Assembly: GCA_030432905.1 (NCBI GenBank)
Contig: JAUILU010000002.1
Location: 62,001 to 126,000 of the forward strand
Length of the DNA: 64,000 bases
Origin: Phycisphaerae bacterium
GTDB taxonomy: Bacteria > Planctomycetota > Phycisphaerae > Phycisphaerales > UBA1924
Direction of reading: 5' to 3'
In this document: piece after piece, positions 27,461 through 36,515 of the stretch
Numbering within the stretch: position 1 is the stretch's first letter
Layout of the letters: each line of letters starts with the position of its first letter
Notes under the pieces: model-generated
Database searches by the model: none
The model's input: the letters and a program-made list of their open reading frames with translations, nothing else
What the model was told of the DNA's origin: nothing
Program-made: the position numbers and the translations under genes

Positions 27461-28987
27461 ATGGGTATGTCACACACCGTCGGCGCGGTCCGCGTCGCCG
27501 CTGCTTCGATTGTTGCCGCCGCTGGCACCGCCTCAGCCGCCGGCCCGGACCCCGTCGAACTCAGCATCGACATCAACAAGGCCGAGGTCTTCGGTGTCAC
27601 CTCCCTCGGCGTCGTCACCGACACCATCCCTGACCGCGGCCCCGTCAGCAGAGACGAATGCCAACTCGTGAACACCTACGCGAGCGAGACCTTCTTCGGC
27701 GGCGAGTACCTCGTACAGGCCGGCTTCGTCGAAGACGAGATCATGGCCGCCAGCTACACGCTGCCCGCGTCTGTCTTCCCGATCAGGGTTGACCTCATCG
27801 AAGCCATGCTCGGCACCGGCGGCACCAACGTCGAAACCACAACCGAGTGGACCATCCTCGTCTGGGAAGGCACACCAAGCACCGGCACCCTTGTCGGCAG
27901 CTACTCGTCCGACGACGTCATCCTGCCGCACGTGGTCATCCCGCCGGGGCCACCGCAAGCCGTCAACCTCGCGTTCAGCATCGACCCGGGCGACCCGGAA
28001 CAGATCTTCATCACCAACACGGGCGGCTCAAACACGTTCTCGATCGGACTCCGCATCGACAACCACAACCAGCAGACCGGCAACGGCTGTTTCACCCCAC
28101 CGGCGCAGAACGCAAACGCCTTCCCGCTCACCGACAACTCCGGCGTTGCCTCGCAAACCGGCAACTGGATCAGCGCCATCGACTGCGGCGCGTTCGGTTG
28201 CCCTCCCGGATGGAGCACCTTCCAGAGCTTCCCGGCTCTTTGCACGCCATCGGGCGACTGGATGCTGCAGGCAACATGGACAAGCTTCACCTGTGAAGCA
28301 CAGACCGGCGCGTGCTGCATCGACGGCGAATGCTTCGATCTCACCGCGGTCGAGTGCGCGACCAACGGCGGCGTCTACGAGGGCGACGGCACTGACTGTG
28401 TTACGTTCTCCTGCCCGATCCCGACCGGCGCGTGCTGCCTCAGCAACGGCAACTGCATCGAACTGACCGAAGACGAGTGCAACATCATCGCAGGCACATG
28501 GCAGGGCGCCGACTCCGAATGCAACGGCGCGCTCTGCCCGATCGGCGCGGCATGCCTGCCCGACGGCTCCTGCATCGAGAACGTCACCGAACTCGAGGCC
28601 GAGGCCATGGGCGGCATCTTCCTCGGCGTTGGCAGCACCTGCCTCGACGCAGACTGCCCGCAACCGACCGGCGCCTGCTGCATCACCACCACGGCAAACT
28701 GCCTCATCCTCTCAGAGGAGAGCTGCGACCTGATCCCGGACGCCGTATGGCTCGGCATCGACACCATCTGTGACGGCGACGGCGACGGCGAGCCCGACGG
28801 ATCGTGCATGCCGCCGGACGACTGCGTCGCGGACGTCAACGGCGACGGCATGCTCAGCCCGACCGACTTCACCGCATGGGTCGGCGCGTACAACAACAAC
28901 GATCCCGAGTGCGACCAGAACGCCGACGGATCGTGCACACCAACCGACTTCTCCGCATGGGTCGGCAACTACAACGCGGGCTGCTAA
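27461..28987 (+). CDS. Secreted cysteine-rich repeat protein with dockerin tail
   Basis: 508 aa from ATG 27461, which has GGAGG eight bases upstream; an earlier in-frame start at 27428 precedes that site. The signal peptide ends ASAAG near 27. After a ~250-residue beta domain come four ~45-residue modules of the form TGACC...C.......C....G....G..T.C....C, found around 283-470, each with about six Cys. The dockerin tail follows (second loop DQNADGSCTPTD), ending at GC. The modules are presumably disulfide-stapled and extracellular. Role unknown. Confidence 0.83.
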   Translation: MGMSHTVGAVRVAAASIVAAAGTASAAGPDPVELSIDINKAEVFGVTSLGVVTDTIPDRGPVSRDECQLVNTYASETFFGGEYLVQAGFVEDEIMAASYTLPASVFPIRVDLIEAMLGTGGTNVETTTEWTILVWEGTPSTGTLVGSYSSDDVILPHVVIPPGPPQAVNLAFSIDPGDPEQIFITNTGGSNTFSIGLRIDNHNQQTGNGCFTPPAQNANAFPLTDNSGVASQTGNWISAIDCGAFGCPPGWSTFQSFPALCTPSGDWMLQATWTSFTCEAQTGACCIDGECFDLTAVECATNGGVYEGDGTDCVTFSCPIPTGACCLSNGNCIELTEDECNIIAGTWQGADSECNGALCPIGAACLPDGSCIENVTELEAEAMGGIFLGVGSTCLDADCPQPTGACCITTTANCLILSEESCDLIPDAVWLGIDTICDGDGDGEPDGSCMPPDDCVADVNGDGMLSPTDFTAWVGAYNNNDPECDQNADGSCTPTDFSAWVGNYNAGC

Positions 28988-29068
28988 ACACAGCCGCGTA
29001 AAGGAACACGTTTATTTACACACGCAGCTCACCGGGGGGAACGCTGCAACAGAAGGGGAGTATCGAAA

Positions 29069-30526
29069 ATGGTTCTGATCTCAGCACTCGTCATGGCCGC
29101 GGCCACGGCACCAGCGCCAAAGCACGTCACGATCGACCAACCGTTCGCCGCGTCGGCGTCGGCCACCGAGAACATCACCACCATCACCGAAACCGTTGAC
29201 CTGTTCACGACGCTCAGCGGAGCGAGCTCGGTCATCATGCACGACTTCGCGCTCGACCTCGACACACGCGTCGTGCTCGATCTCGACCGCAGGAACATCA
29301 TCGCTGAGAACGCGACACTCCTGATCAACGAAGACGGCGTCATGGCTACACCCGACGTCGCCATGTTCGGCGGCACCATCGCAGGCGACGAAGACTCACT
29401 CGTCTACATCGCATTCAGCGAGAACATGACCCTCGGCTACATCAACACCAACGGCAGCCAGTACATCATCAGCTCCGGCCCTTCCGACCAAGGCCTCGAC
29501 ACCGTTATCTACAACACCGCCGAGATCCCCGAGGGCTCCATCAACTTCATGGAGATGGCCTGCAACGCGATTCCCGTTCCCGACGAGTTCCGCCAGACAG
29601 GCACCACCAGCGGCCCGGCTATCGCGGCTCTCGGAGAGCCCGTTTGCCGTGTTGCCAACATGGCAATCGAAACCGACACCGAGTTCCGCACCGACCTGTT
29701 CGGCGGAGACGCCGGTGACGCGTCCGACTACGCCACTATGCTCGTCGGCGCTGTCAGCGAGGTCTACGAACGCGACCTCAACGTCATCCTTAACATCTCG
29801 TTCCTCCGGATCTGGACCTCAAACGATCCGTGGAACCAGAACGGCGGCACCGTTGATCAGCTCTTCCAGTTCCGTGACTACTGGAACGCGAACATGACCG
29901 GCGAAGACCGCAGCGGCGCACACTTCTTCTCCGGCAGAAGCCTCGGCGGCGGCGTTGCCTACGTCGGCGCGCTCTGCGTCGAAGATTTCGACTACGCCCT
30001 CTCGGCGAACCTCAACGGCTTCTTCCCCTACCCCATCTTGGACGAGAGCGACCAGAACTGGGACCTCATGGTGACCGCGCACGAATGGGGACACAACTTC
30101 GGCGCGCCGCACACTCACCAGCAGTCGCCGCTCTCGAACATCGACAACTGCGGCAGCTCGGGCGACTGCTCGCAGGTGCCCGGCACGATCATGAGCTACT
30201 GCCACCTCTGCGGCAACGGCACCGCCGACATGAACATGGAGTTCCACCCGCAGAACATCAACAGCTGGATGCTCGCGTACCTCGACAGCTCCGGACTCTA
30301 CGACGGCGAGGGCGCCCCCTGCGACCTCACCGGCAACCCGCTGTGCGAACCCGACACCTGCCTCGCAGACGTCAACGGCGACGGCGCTGTCACACCCACC
30401 GACTTCACCGCCTGGGTCGGCGCCTACAACAGCAACGCCCCGGAATGTGACCAGAACGGCGACGGCATGTGCACCCCGACCGACTTCTCGGCATGGGTTT
30501 CAAACTACAACGCCGGCTGCGACTAA
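29069..30526 (+). CDS. Secreted reprolysin-like metalloprotease with dockerin tail
   Basis: 485 aa. A short hydrophobic start (MVLISALVMAAATAPA) serves as the likely signal peptide, and AAGGGGAG precedes ATG 29069. A propeptide-like beta region (to ~200) is followed by the M12-type catalytic domain with HEWGHNFGAPH at 338-348 and a downstream IMSYCHLCGN that fits the Met-turn plus disulfides. The tail has four Cys and ends GCD. Closely related in catalytic domain to 34968-36515. A terminator follows at 30560-30595. Confidence 0.9.
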   Translation: MVLISALVMAAATAPAPKHVTIDQPFAASASATENITTITETVDLFTTLSGASSVIMHDFALDLDTRVVLDLDRRNIIAENATLLINEDGVMATPDVAMFGGTIAGDEDSLVYIAFSENMTLGYINTNGSQYIISSGPSDQGLDTVIYNTAEIPEGSINFMEMACNAIPVPDEFRQTGTTSGPAIAALGEPVCRVANMAIETDTEFRTDLFGGDAGDASDYATMLVGAVSEVYERDLNVILNISFLRIWTSNDPWNQNGGTVDQLFQFRDYWNANMTGEDRSGAHFFSGRSLGGGVAYVGALCVEDFDYALSANLNGFFPYPILDESDQNWDLMVTAHEWGHNFGAPHTHQQSPLSNIDNCGSSGDCSQVPGTIMSYCHLCGNGTADMNMEFHPQNINSWMLAYLDSSGLYDGEGAPCDLTGNPLCEPDTCLADVNGDGAVTPTDFTAWVGAYNSNAPECDQNGDGMCTPTDFSAWVSNYNAGCD

Positions 30527-30559
30527 AGCACCAGAACAACCCGTTCGATCAACAAACCA

Positions 30560-30595
30560 AGCCGCGGCTCCTCAGGGGGCCGCGGCTTTCTCTTT
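30560..30595 (+). terminator. Intrinsic terminator after the reprolysin-like gene
   Basis: An ~11-bp GC stem (AGCCGCGGC... with GCCGCGGCT) is followed by TTCTCTTT on the plus strand. It lies between convergent genes ending at 30526 (+) and 30630 (-). Confidence 0.8.
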
Positions 30596-30629
30596 CGTAC
30601 CACCGAAACAAATCAACTCAGGCAGCGGG

Positions 30630-31895
30630 CTACTTCGGCTCGTCGGGAAGCGCGAACCACGCGGTCAGCGAAACGAACGGCACCGGATACACCACCGCGC
30701 ACCGGTACGCCCGGAACCGCTCGGGCTCAAGGCCCGCGCGATCAAACGCCTGGCCTATCGCCGCCTGATAGTGCGGGACCGCAGGGTGACGCAGATCCGC
30801 CGACTCGTACCCCATCCCAAGGGGCACAGCCGACACTTCCATGTCTACCTCGTCATGCTGACGCCCGGGCACCTTGCTCCGGACAGAGTCAGTTACGAGG
30901 CCGTGCATCCTGACCTGCATCTGCGGCGTGCCGGGCCAGATGTCCTCGTGAATGAAGTAGTCCTGCAGCAACACCCGTGTCGGGATGCGCAAGAACGACG
31001 AGTGCCACTCGTGCGCCCTCTCGTCGCTCTTGTACCGAAGACTCGCGTTGCGAGTGATCCAGCCGTTCACAAGCGTCACCGGCGAATTGATCGGGAGCGA
31101 CTCGGCATCGAGCGTTGAGTACACGACATTCTGCTCGTCACGCACACTCAGCCGGGGAATCGGCTTGTCGCAGAGTTGCTCAAGCAGGTACCGCTCTGCT
31201 TCCACAACGCCCCGCTCGCCGTCGAGCGTTTCCATCCAGTTTGGCGTGCCGGGCTGCATGTCGTAGCGGCGTACACCGAACAGGTTCACGGGCGAATCGC
31301 CTCGGAGCCGGCGCAGCTGGACCTGCCCGTTGATGTGCATCGAATCGACCATGCCGCCGCACTCTGTCGGAGCCAAGACCGTCGCTTGGTACGCCGCTTC
31401 CGCCTGATACCCGAGCAGGTACGACATCGACTTGTAGAGCGCCTGCTTCGCGGTCCGCTCGTTGCGCCGGCGCACCTCGGGGATGTAGTCTGAAATCGCA
31501 GCTTCGAGCGCCGATCGTCCCTCAGGGAAGGCCCCGATCAGCGATTCGAACTCCGCGATCGACGCCTCGGCCTTGAGCCTGAGGTCTTCGTCGATCCCCG
31601 CCTCCGCGGCCGCATTCAGAAAGATCCGCAATCCGTACGGCGCGGGTGCGTTGTGAATAATCTCGAACGGGTCGCTCGCCTTGACGGATCTCATGATCCG
31701 CCCCGTAAGCGACTTATCGATCCCGAGCCGACGAGCGAGCGCGACCGGGCGGTGCGACGCACCGATCAGGTCTTCCACGATCGGCCGAACACTGCACTGC
31801 AGCGACGAAGAAACCGCGCAGATCTGGTTGTCAAGATCCCTGGCGAGCCTCTGGCCGCTGACCGCTTGCTTGGTTGGATTCCTATCGTATCCCAA
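30630..31895 (-). CDS. Unknown protein with putative N-terminal helix-turn-helix
   Basis: 421 aa, no signal peptide, so predicted cytoplasmic. TTG 31895 is used because AGGGGAT lies just upstream and no ATG or GTG occurs before the conserved-looking N-terminus. Residues ~48-72 (HRPVALARRLGIDKSLTGRIMRS) have the spacing of a helix-turn-helix in which Leu-Gly-Ile-Asp-Lys sits at the turn. The remaining ~340 residues, rich in charged and aromatic positions, match no family I recognise. It sits in the middle of the dockerin array and is divergent from the VCBS gene at 32324, with repeat-rich DNA between, so a regulatory role is plausible but inferred. Confidence 0.6.
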   Translation of the reverse strand: MGYDRNPTKQAVSGQRLARDLDNQICAVSSSLQCSVRPIVEDLIGASHRPVALARRLGIDKSLTGRIMRSVKASDPFEIIHNAPAPYGLRIFLNAAAEAGIDEDLRLKAEASIAEFESLIGAFPEGRSALEAAISDYIPEVRRRNERTAKQALYKSMSYLLGYQAEAAYQATVLAPTECGGMVDSMHINGQVQLRRLRGDSPVNLFGVRRYDMQPGTPNWMETLDGERGVVEAERYLLEQLCDKPIPRLSVRDEQNVVYSTLDAESLPINSPVTLVNGWITRNASLRYKSDERAHEWHSSFLRIPTRVLLQDYFIHEDIWPGTPQMQVRMHGLVTDSVRSKVPGRQHDEVDMEVSAVPLGMGYESADLRHPAVPHYQAAIGQAFDRAGLEPERFRAYRCAVVYPVPFVSLTAWFALPDEPK

Positions 31896-31972
31896 ACGTG
31901 GTATCCCCTGATTTCACACCATAACCCCTGATGGCTTCCGGTGCAAATACCTCGTTGCGGAATTGTAAGGCG

Positions 31973-31984
31973 GATTCTAGAATC
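31973..31984. promoter_or_regulatory. 12-bp perfect palindrome, operator candidate
   Basis: GATTCTAGAATC reads the same on both strands. It lies 78 nt upstream of the minus-strand start at 31895 and 34 nt before the plus-strand -35 candidate, so a bound protein could act on either gene. The factor is unknown; the adjacent HTH protein is one candidate. Confidence 0.4.
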
Positions 31985-31993
31985 ACTGATCCA

Positions 31994-32057
31994 TCTGTGA
32001 CGTTTCTGTGATTTTCGTTGACACACCTTCCGAGAGACAGTAACTTCGGATCTGTGA
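31994..32057 (+). promoter_or_regulatory. Three direct repeats of TCTGTGA around a promoter candidate
   Basis: Copies begin at 31994, 32005 and 32051. The first two are 11 nt apart, close to one helical turn, and lie just upstream of the -35 candidate; the third lies downstream of the -10. The arrangement suits cooperative binding to one DNA face. Confidence 0.35.
32018..32046 (+). promoter_or_regulatory. Candidate sigma-70 promoter for the VCBS-dockerin gene
   Basis: A consensus -35 (TTGACA, 32018-32023) is followed after 17 nt by a weak -10 (TAACTT, 32041-32046). A start here would give a leader of about 270 nt before ATG 32324. Confidence 0.4.
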
Positions 32058-32200
32058 GAGATCTCTGAGTCGTACGCGTGTCCTTGTTTCAACTCCAACT
32101 CGGCACGCAGCCCCTCAGGCTTGTGAACCCCTTTGGACCGATCAACCCCGGTTCTCTTCGCAAGCCTTGCCAGACAAATGGTCTCTTCACCGTCAAGTTC

Positions 32201-32231
32201 GGCCCACGCCGCGTAACTCGCGGCGCGGGCC
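32201..32231 (+). promoter_or_regulatory. Stable hairpin in the long 5' leader of the VCBS-dockerin gene
   Basis: 13-nt arms (32201-32213 and 32219-32231) pair with one A/C mismatch around a TAACT loop. A second GCGCC/GGCGC hairpin can form at 32259-32277. No T run follows, so it is not a terminator. I could not match it to a known riboswitch class. Confidence 0.45.
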
Positions 32232-32323
32232 GGTTTACCCGGGGCCACCCATGGCAAAGCGCCAAGGCGCCGGGCGCCAAAATGAGGCAAGTGAGATCAG
32301 GGTATTAGAAAAAGGGTTACACC

Positions 32324-33673
32324 ATGAATCGTTCAGCAACTAAGTTCCGCAACGCTCTCTGTACTTCGTCGGCCACACTCGCGCTCTTCGCCGCAGCCGG
32401 CGCCGCAGCACAGTGTGACCCGGCAGATTCCTACGGTGCAGCCAACACCAACACCTCGGGCGACCTGCCACTCGGCGTCGGCACCGGCGACTTCAACAAC
32501 GACGGCAACCTCGATGTTGTCACAGGCGACTTCTTCGGGAACAGCGTCTCTGTCCTCCTCGGCAACGGCGACGGCAGTCTTCAAGCCGGCACCGTTATCC
32601 CCTTGACCGAAACATCCAGCGGCTTCAGCGCCGCGGCTGTCCAGGCTGAGGGCGCCGACCTCAACGGCGACGGCTGGGATGACATCGTCGCAGGCGTCCA
32701 GTCGGGTGACCTTGGTGACCCCGGCATCGCTGTCCTTCTGAACGACGGCGCCGGCGCGTTCACCGCCGAACCAGAGTTCTACGCGTTCTCAACACAGATC
32801 CGCGGCCTCGAGATCATCGACATGAACGGCGACGGCAACCTCGATGTCGTCTACGCAAACCGTGACGACGACACCATGAACATCGTCCCGGGTAACGGCG
32901 ATGGCACATTCAACACTGAGGCATTCTTCGACGTCTCGGGCGGACCCGTCGGTGTTGCGATCGCAGACTTTGACGGCGACGGCAACCTCGACGTCGCTAC
33001 ACCCTGCGTCTTCTCGGGCGAAATCGCCATCCTCGCAGGCGACGGCGCCGGCGACCTCAACGAAATCGGCCGCTACCCGGTCAACGGCCCCGAGGGCATC
33101 GCTGTCGGCGACATCAACGGCGACGGCAACCACGACCTCGTCATCCCGTACCTCAACGGCGACGCGGTCGAATTCATCCTCGGCAACGGCGACGGCACAT
33201 TCGGCGCCACCCAGTCCATCTCCACCGGCGCAAGCTCCCTGCCCATCGCGATCGCGCTCGGCGACGTCAACGGTGACGGCTTCGACGACATCCACGCGGG
33301 CCTCTTCATCGCAAACGCCGTCAAGGTCCTGCTCAGCAACGGCGACGGCACGTTCGACGCCGGCACCGACTTCGCTGTGGGCGACCGCCCCCGCGACTTC
33401 ACCTTCGGTGACTTCGACGGCGACGGCAACAACGACCTCGCCGCTGCCAACGGCGCTTCCGCGGGCACCGCGACCGTTCTCGTCAACGGCTGCGGCGGCG
33501 GCACCACCTGCCTCGCTGACGTCAACGGCGACGGCGCGGTCACACCAACCGACTTCACCGCATGGGTCGGCGCGTTCAACTCGAATGCTCCCGAGTGCGA
33601 CCAGAACGGCGATGGCATGTGCACCCCGACCGACTTCACCGCTTGGGTTGGCAACTACAACGCCGGCTGCTAA
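32324..33673 (+). CDS. Secreted seven-bladed VCBS/FG-GAP propeller with dockerin tail
   Basis: 449 aa. The signal peptide ends GAAAQ near residue 29. Seven blades each carry a calcium-binding loop of the form [Asp]-hydrophobic-Asn/Asp-x-Asp-Gly-x-x-Asp: FNNDGNLDVV, LNGDGWDDIV, MNGDGNLDVV, FDGDGNLDVA, INGDGNHDLV, VNGDGFDDIH and FDGDGNNDLA. This is the integrin-alpha-like FG-GAP/VCBS fold. The tail has four Cys and ends at GC. Like 47462-48877 it probably mediates binding rather than catalysis. A strong terminator follows. Confidence 0.9.
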   Translation: MNRSATKFRNALCTSSATLALFAAAGAAAQCDPADSYGAANTNTSGDLPLGVGTGDFNNDGNLDVVTGDFFGNSVSVLLGNGDGSLQAGTVIPLTETSSGFSAAAVQAEGADLNGDGWDDIVAGVQSGDLGDPGIAVLLNDGAGAFTAEPEFYAFSTQIRGLEIIDMNGDGNLDVVYANRDDDTMNIVPGNGDGTFNTEAFFDVSGGPVGVAIADFDGDGNLDVATPCVFSGEIAILAGDGAGDLNEIGRYPVNGPEGIAVGDINGDGNHDLVIPYLNGDAVEFILGNGDGTFGATQSISTGASSLPIAIALGDVNGDGFDDIHAGLFIANAVKVLLSNGDGTFDAGTDFAVGDRPRDFTFGDFDGDGNNDLAAANGASAGTATVLVNGCGGGTTCLADVNGDGAVTPTDFTAWVGAFNSNAPECDQNGDGMCTPTDFTAWVGNYNAGC

Positions 33674-33708
33674 ATAGCCCTCACCTCGGATTTACAACTC
33701 CACACTTG

Positions 33709-33746
33709 GACCGCGGCTCCCACATCGGGGGCCGCGGTCTTTTTTC
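33709..33746 (+). terminator. Intrinsic terminator after the VCBS-dockerin gene
   Basis: A GACCGCGGC/GCCGCGGTC stem is followed by a run of six T residues and more T-rich sequence. It lies 36 nt after the stop at 33673. Confidence 0.88.
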
Positions 33747-33887
33747 TGTTTTTCGGACCTCTTTGGAACCCGGCTCTATATCAAGCGTCAGATCAAACTC
33801 TGCAGCACACCGCGCGCCGGCGCATTCTCTCGGCGGGCGGCACAGACAAACACGGCATTCGGCGCGCTGAATCTTTCGGGGAGCAGC

Positions 33888-34682
33888 GTGACCGTTCAGA
33901 GATGCTTTTTCAAAAACAACCAGGGCGCGTTCGGATCCGCGATCAATGCCAGTTCTACTTTTTCGGTGACTGACTGCATCTTTGAACTCAACTTCGGCAG
34001 TTCGACCGGACCAATCAACGCCGGTTCCAGCTCAGGAACAAGCTATGTTTCAAACTGCCAATTCATTAACAACGGCAAACTCCAATGTAACACCCGTCGA
34101 AGGCCCAACGGCGGCGGACTCTGCGTAGAACGAGGCCACTTCATAGTCGAAGACTCGCTCTTCCGGGGCAACATCACAACCAACGGCGGCGCGATCATCG
34201 CTTTGTCAGACTCCAGCCTCTGGGTCAAACGGTGCAGATTCGAGGCCAACACGGCGAACCATCTCGCCAACGACGACTTCGGCGATCTCTCACTCCTACC
34301 CGGCTCGCCCGCGATCGACGCCGGGAACAACAGCAACCTACCGATCGACATCTACGACCTCGACGGCGACGGCGACGAAACCGACTTCCTCATCGGCGAC
34401 CTCGACCTCGCCGGCAACAGCAGGTTCAGCGACATCTGGCAAACACCAGACGCGCACAGCACGGGCCCGTTCGCGGGCGCGATCGACGTCGGGCCGATCG
34501 AGTCGCAAGGCCAGCCCTGCCTAGCCGACGTCAACCACGACCTCCGGCTCACGCCCGCCGACTTCACGGCCTGGATCTCCGCGTACCGGAACCGCGACCC
34601 CGAGTGCGACCAGAACGACGACGGCTGGTGCCTCTCGTCCGATTTCGGGGCGTGGTTGAAAAACTTCAACGACGGCTGCTGA
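33888..34682 (+). pseudogene. Relic of a beta-helix dockerin gene, N-terminus lost
   Basis: From GTG 33888 the frame encodes 264 aa with no signal peptide. It aligns with the central and C-terminal parts of 25183-27237: shared landmarks are NNG followed by GGGLC[Ile/Val]ERG, FxANTA, NDDFGDL and the SPAIDAG cap. Coils between FEANTAN and NDDFGDL are missing, so there is an internal deletion as well. In-frame codons upstream of the GTG still encode beta-helix-like sequence (AFGALNLSGSS), back into the terminator of the preceding gene, with no ribosome site or leader. The first calcium loop is decayed (DVNHDLRLTPAD), yet all four Cys and the terminal GC persist. Best read as a truncated pseudogene; a short expressed protein is less likely. 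Confidence 0.7.
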
Positions 34683-34967
34683 CCCGGCGACTTTCCGCCC
34701 GCCGCCGAGCAATCGACCCAAAGGTCCGATCTTGTGCCTGCCCGGCGAAATAACCCAGACTGCCGCCGCATCCGCGGGTATCGACCGTGCGAACAGGCTC
34801 GGGCGGAAATATTCGCGCCCCGGGTTGGCTAAAAACAGGCTTCTTAGCCGCCGGACCCGTTACAATGGGTCCAAAGAGTGGCAGAGGGCTGATCGTCGCG
34901 CGGGGGGCGGCGCGATGCCCGAGGGACGTCGGCCAAGACCCGACCAGACTATCAAAAGGTGGAAAGC

Positions 34968-36515
34968 ATGAAAGCAACTATCGCGGCGTGCGGCCTCGCT
35001 ATCGCGGCCCAATTCGCAGCCCCGGCTTCGGCGCAGCATCGCAACACAAACCTCCAGCAGGTCGAGAAGCAGGGCGAGGTCATCACCGTCCTCTCCCCGC
35101 TGAAAGTTGACAACCGCGAGGCCAGCTCGTTCGCCACACCGCTGACGTTCAACGCCGCAGATTTCGACCTCATCGCGTCGGCCAAGCGCGTCAACATGCT
35201 CGACTTCCCGCTCGACCGCACGACGCGCATCGACCTCGAGCTCGAAGCCTTCGACGTCGTCGCCAAAGACGCGGTCCGTGTCAGGGGTACGCCCAACGGC
35301 GATGTCCCCTCCAACAGCGGCAACATCGAGCTCTTCAGGGGCAGCGTCGCCGGCGTCTCGGACTCATGGGTCTACCTCGCCATCTCCCCAACGATGAACA
35401 ACGGCATCATCGAGATCAACGGCATCACACACATCATCAGCAACGGCGACTACGTCAAGCAGACCGGCGCCTCGATCTACAACATGACCGACCTCCCCGA
35501 GGGACAGATCACCTGGGTGGACTACGCATGCTCCGTCATCGAAGGCGGGCCCGACCTCGCACTTGGCGTTGACCCCGACGACGGCATCGAAGAACAAGGC
35601 TGCCGGGTCGCGAAAGTCGCGATCGAGGCCGACAACGAGCTCTCAAACAAGTTCGGCATGGACCCCGACGCATCGGCAGAAGCCACCGAAATGTACATCG
35701 AGTCGCTCGTCGGCGGCGTCTCCGAGATCTACCTCAACAGCTGGAACCTGACATTCGAGATCGTCTACACCCGTGTCTGGGCCGGTGGAGAGGCCGCCAA
35801 CCCAGACCCCTGGGAAGGCACCAACACACCCGTCGCGCTCGTTGAACTCCGAGACCTCTGGTCCTCGTCTCCTCCAATCAACGAGTGGAACGGCGTCCAC
35901 TTCCTCTCAGGCAAATCGCTCGGCGGTGGCATCGCCTACCTCAACGCCATCTGCAACCCGGACATCGCCATGGCGGTCTCCGGCAACCTCAACGGTTTCT
36001 TCCCGAACCCGCTCGAAGACAACAGCCCGCAGAACTGGGACCTCACGGTTGTTGCGCACGAATGGGGACACAACTTCGGTGCGCCGCACACCCACGGCCT
36101 CAACCCGATCGTCGATGCCTGCGGTTTCAGCGACTGCTCACAAGCCGAGAACGGCACCATCATGAGCTACTGCCACACCTGCCCAGGCGGCATGTCCAAC
36201 ATCGCGCTCAGGTTCCACAACCGGATCCTCTCTGAGGGCATCATCCCTTACGTCACAGGCGGCATGATCTCTTACTGCGCCAACTCGCTCCACGCGAACA
36301 GCGATGTCTGCGAGGGCATCGGTGTCGATTGCCCGGCCGACGTTAACGGCGACGGCATGCTCTGTCCTACCGACTTCACCGCGTGGATTTCCGCTTACAA
36401 CAGCGGCGACCTCGCCGCGGACATCAACCGAAACGGCATGCTCGAACCAGCAGACTTCTCGGCATGGCTCTCCTCGTGGCGCGACGGCTGCGAAGGCGTT
36501 GACTACTGCCCGTAG
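34968..36515 (+). CDS. Secreted reprolysin-like metalloprotease with variant, extended dockerin tail
   Basis: 515 aa from ATG 34968 (AGGTGG upstream; an in-frame GTG at 34959 is too close to that site). The signal peptide ends ASAQ at ~23. The propeptide-like region is followed by HEWGHNFGAPH at 364-374 and IMSYCHTCPGG as probable Met-turn region. It is paralogous to 29069-30526. The tail is unusual: the two middle Cys are absent (AADINRNGMLEPAD), a new Cys appears in the first loop (GMLCPTD), and the chain continues seven residues past GC as EGVDYCP with another Cys. The gained pair suggests a rewired disulfide. A terminator follows at 36584. Confidence 0.9.
   Translation: MKATIAACGLAIAAQFAAPASAQHRNTNLQQVEKQGEVITVLSPLKVDNREASSFATPLTFNAADFDLIASAKRVNMLDFPLDRTTRIDLELEAFDVVAKDAVRVRGTPNGDVPSNSGNIELFRGSVAGVSDSWVYLAISPTMNNGIIEINGITHIISNGDYVKQTGASIYNMTDLPEGQITWVDYACSVIEGGPDLALGVDPDDGIEEQGCRVAKVAIEADNELSNKFGMDPDASAEATEMYIESLVGGVSEIYLNSWNLTFEIVYTRVWAGGEAANPDPWEGTNTPVALVELRDLWSSSPPINEWNGVHFLSGKSLGGGIAYLNAICNPDIAMAVSGNLNGFFPNPLEDNSPQNWDLTVVAHEWGHNFGAPHTHGLNPIVDACGFSDCSQAENGTIMSYCHTCPGGMSNIALRFHNRILSEGIIPYVTGGMISYCANSLHANSDVCEGIGVDCPADVNGDGMLCPTDFTAWISAYNSGDLAADINRNGMLEPADFSAWLSSWRDGCEGVDYCP

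Larger units (their letters stand above)
31896..32323. other. Signal-rich 428-bp divergent intergenic region
   Basis: It separates the putative HTH gene (minus) from the VCBS-dockerin gene (plus). It contains a 12-bp perfect palindrome at 31973-31984, three TCTGTGA copies, a TTGACA -35 candidate at 32018, and a ~260-nt transcribed leader with a long hairpin at 32201-32231. The components are listed separately. Confidence 0.6.

Noticed and set aside
34683-34967. TACAAT at 34861 as a promoter -10
   Set aside because: No acceptable -35 exists at 16-18 nt, and the sequence overlaps a GGACCC/GGGTCC dyad.
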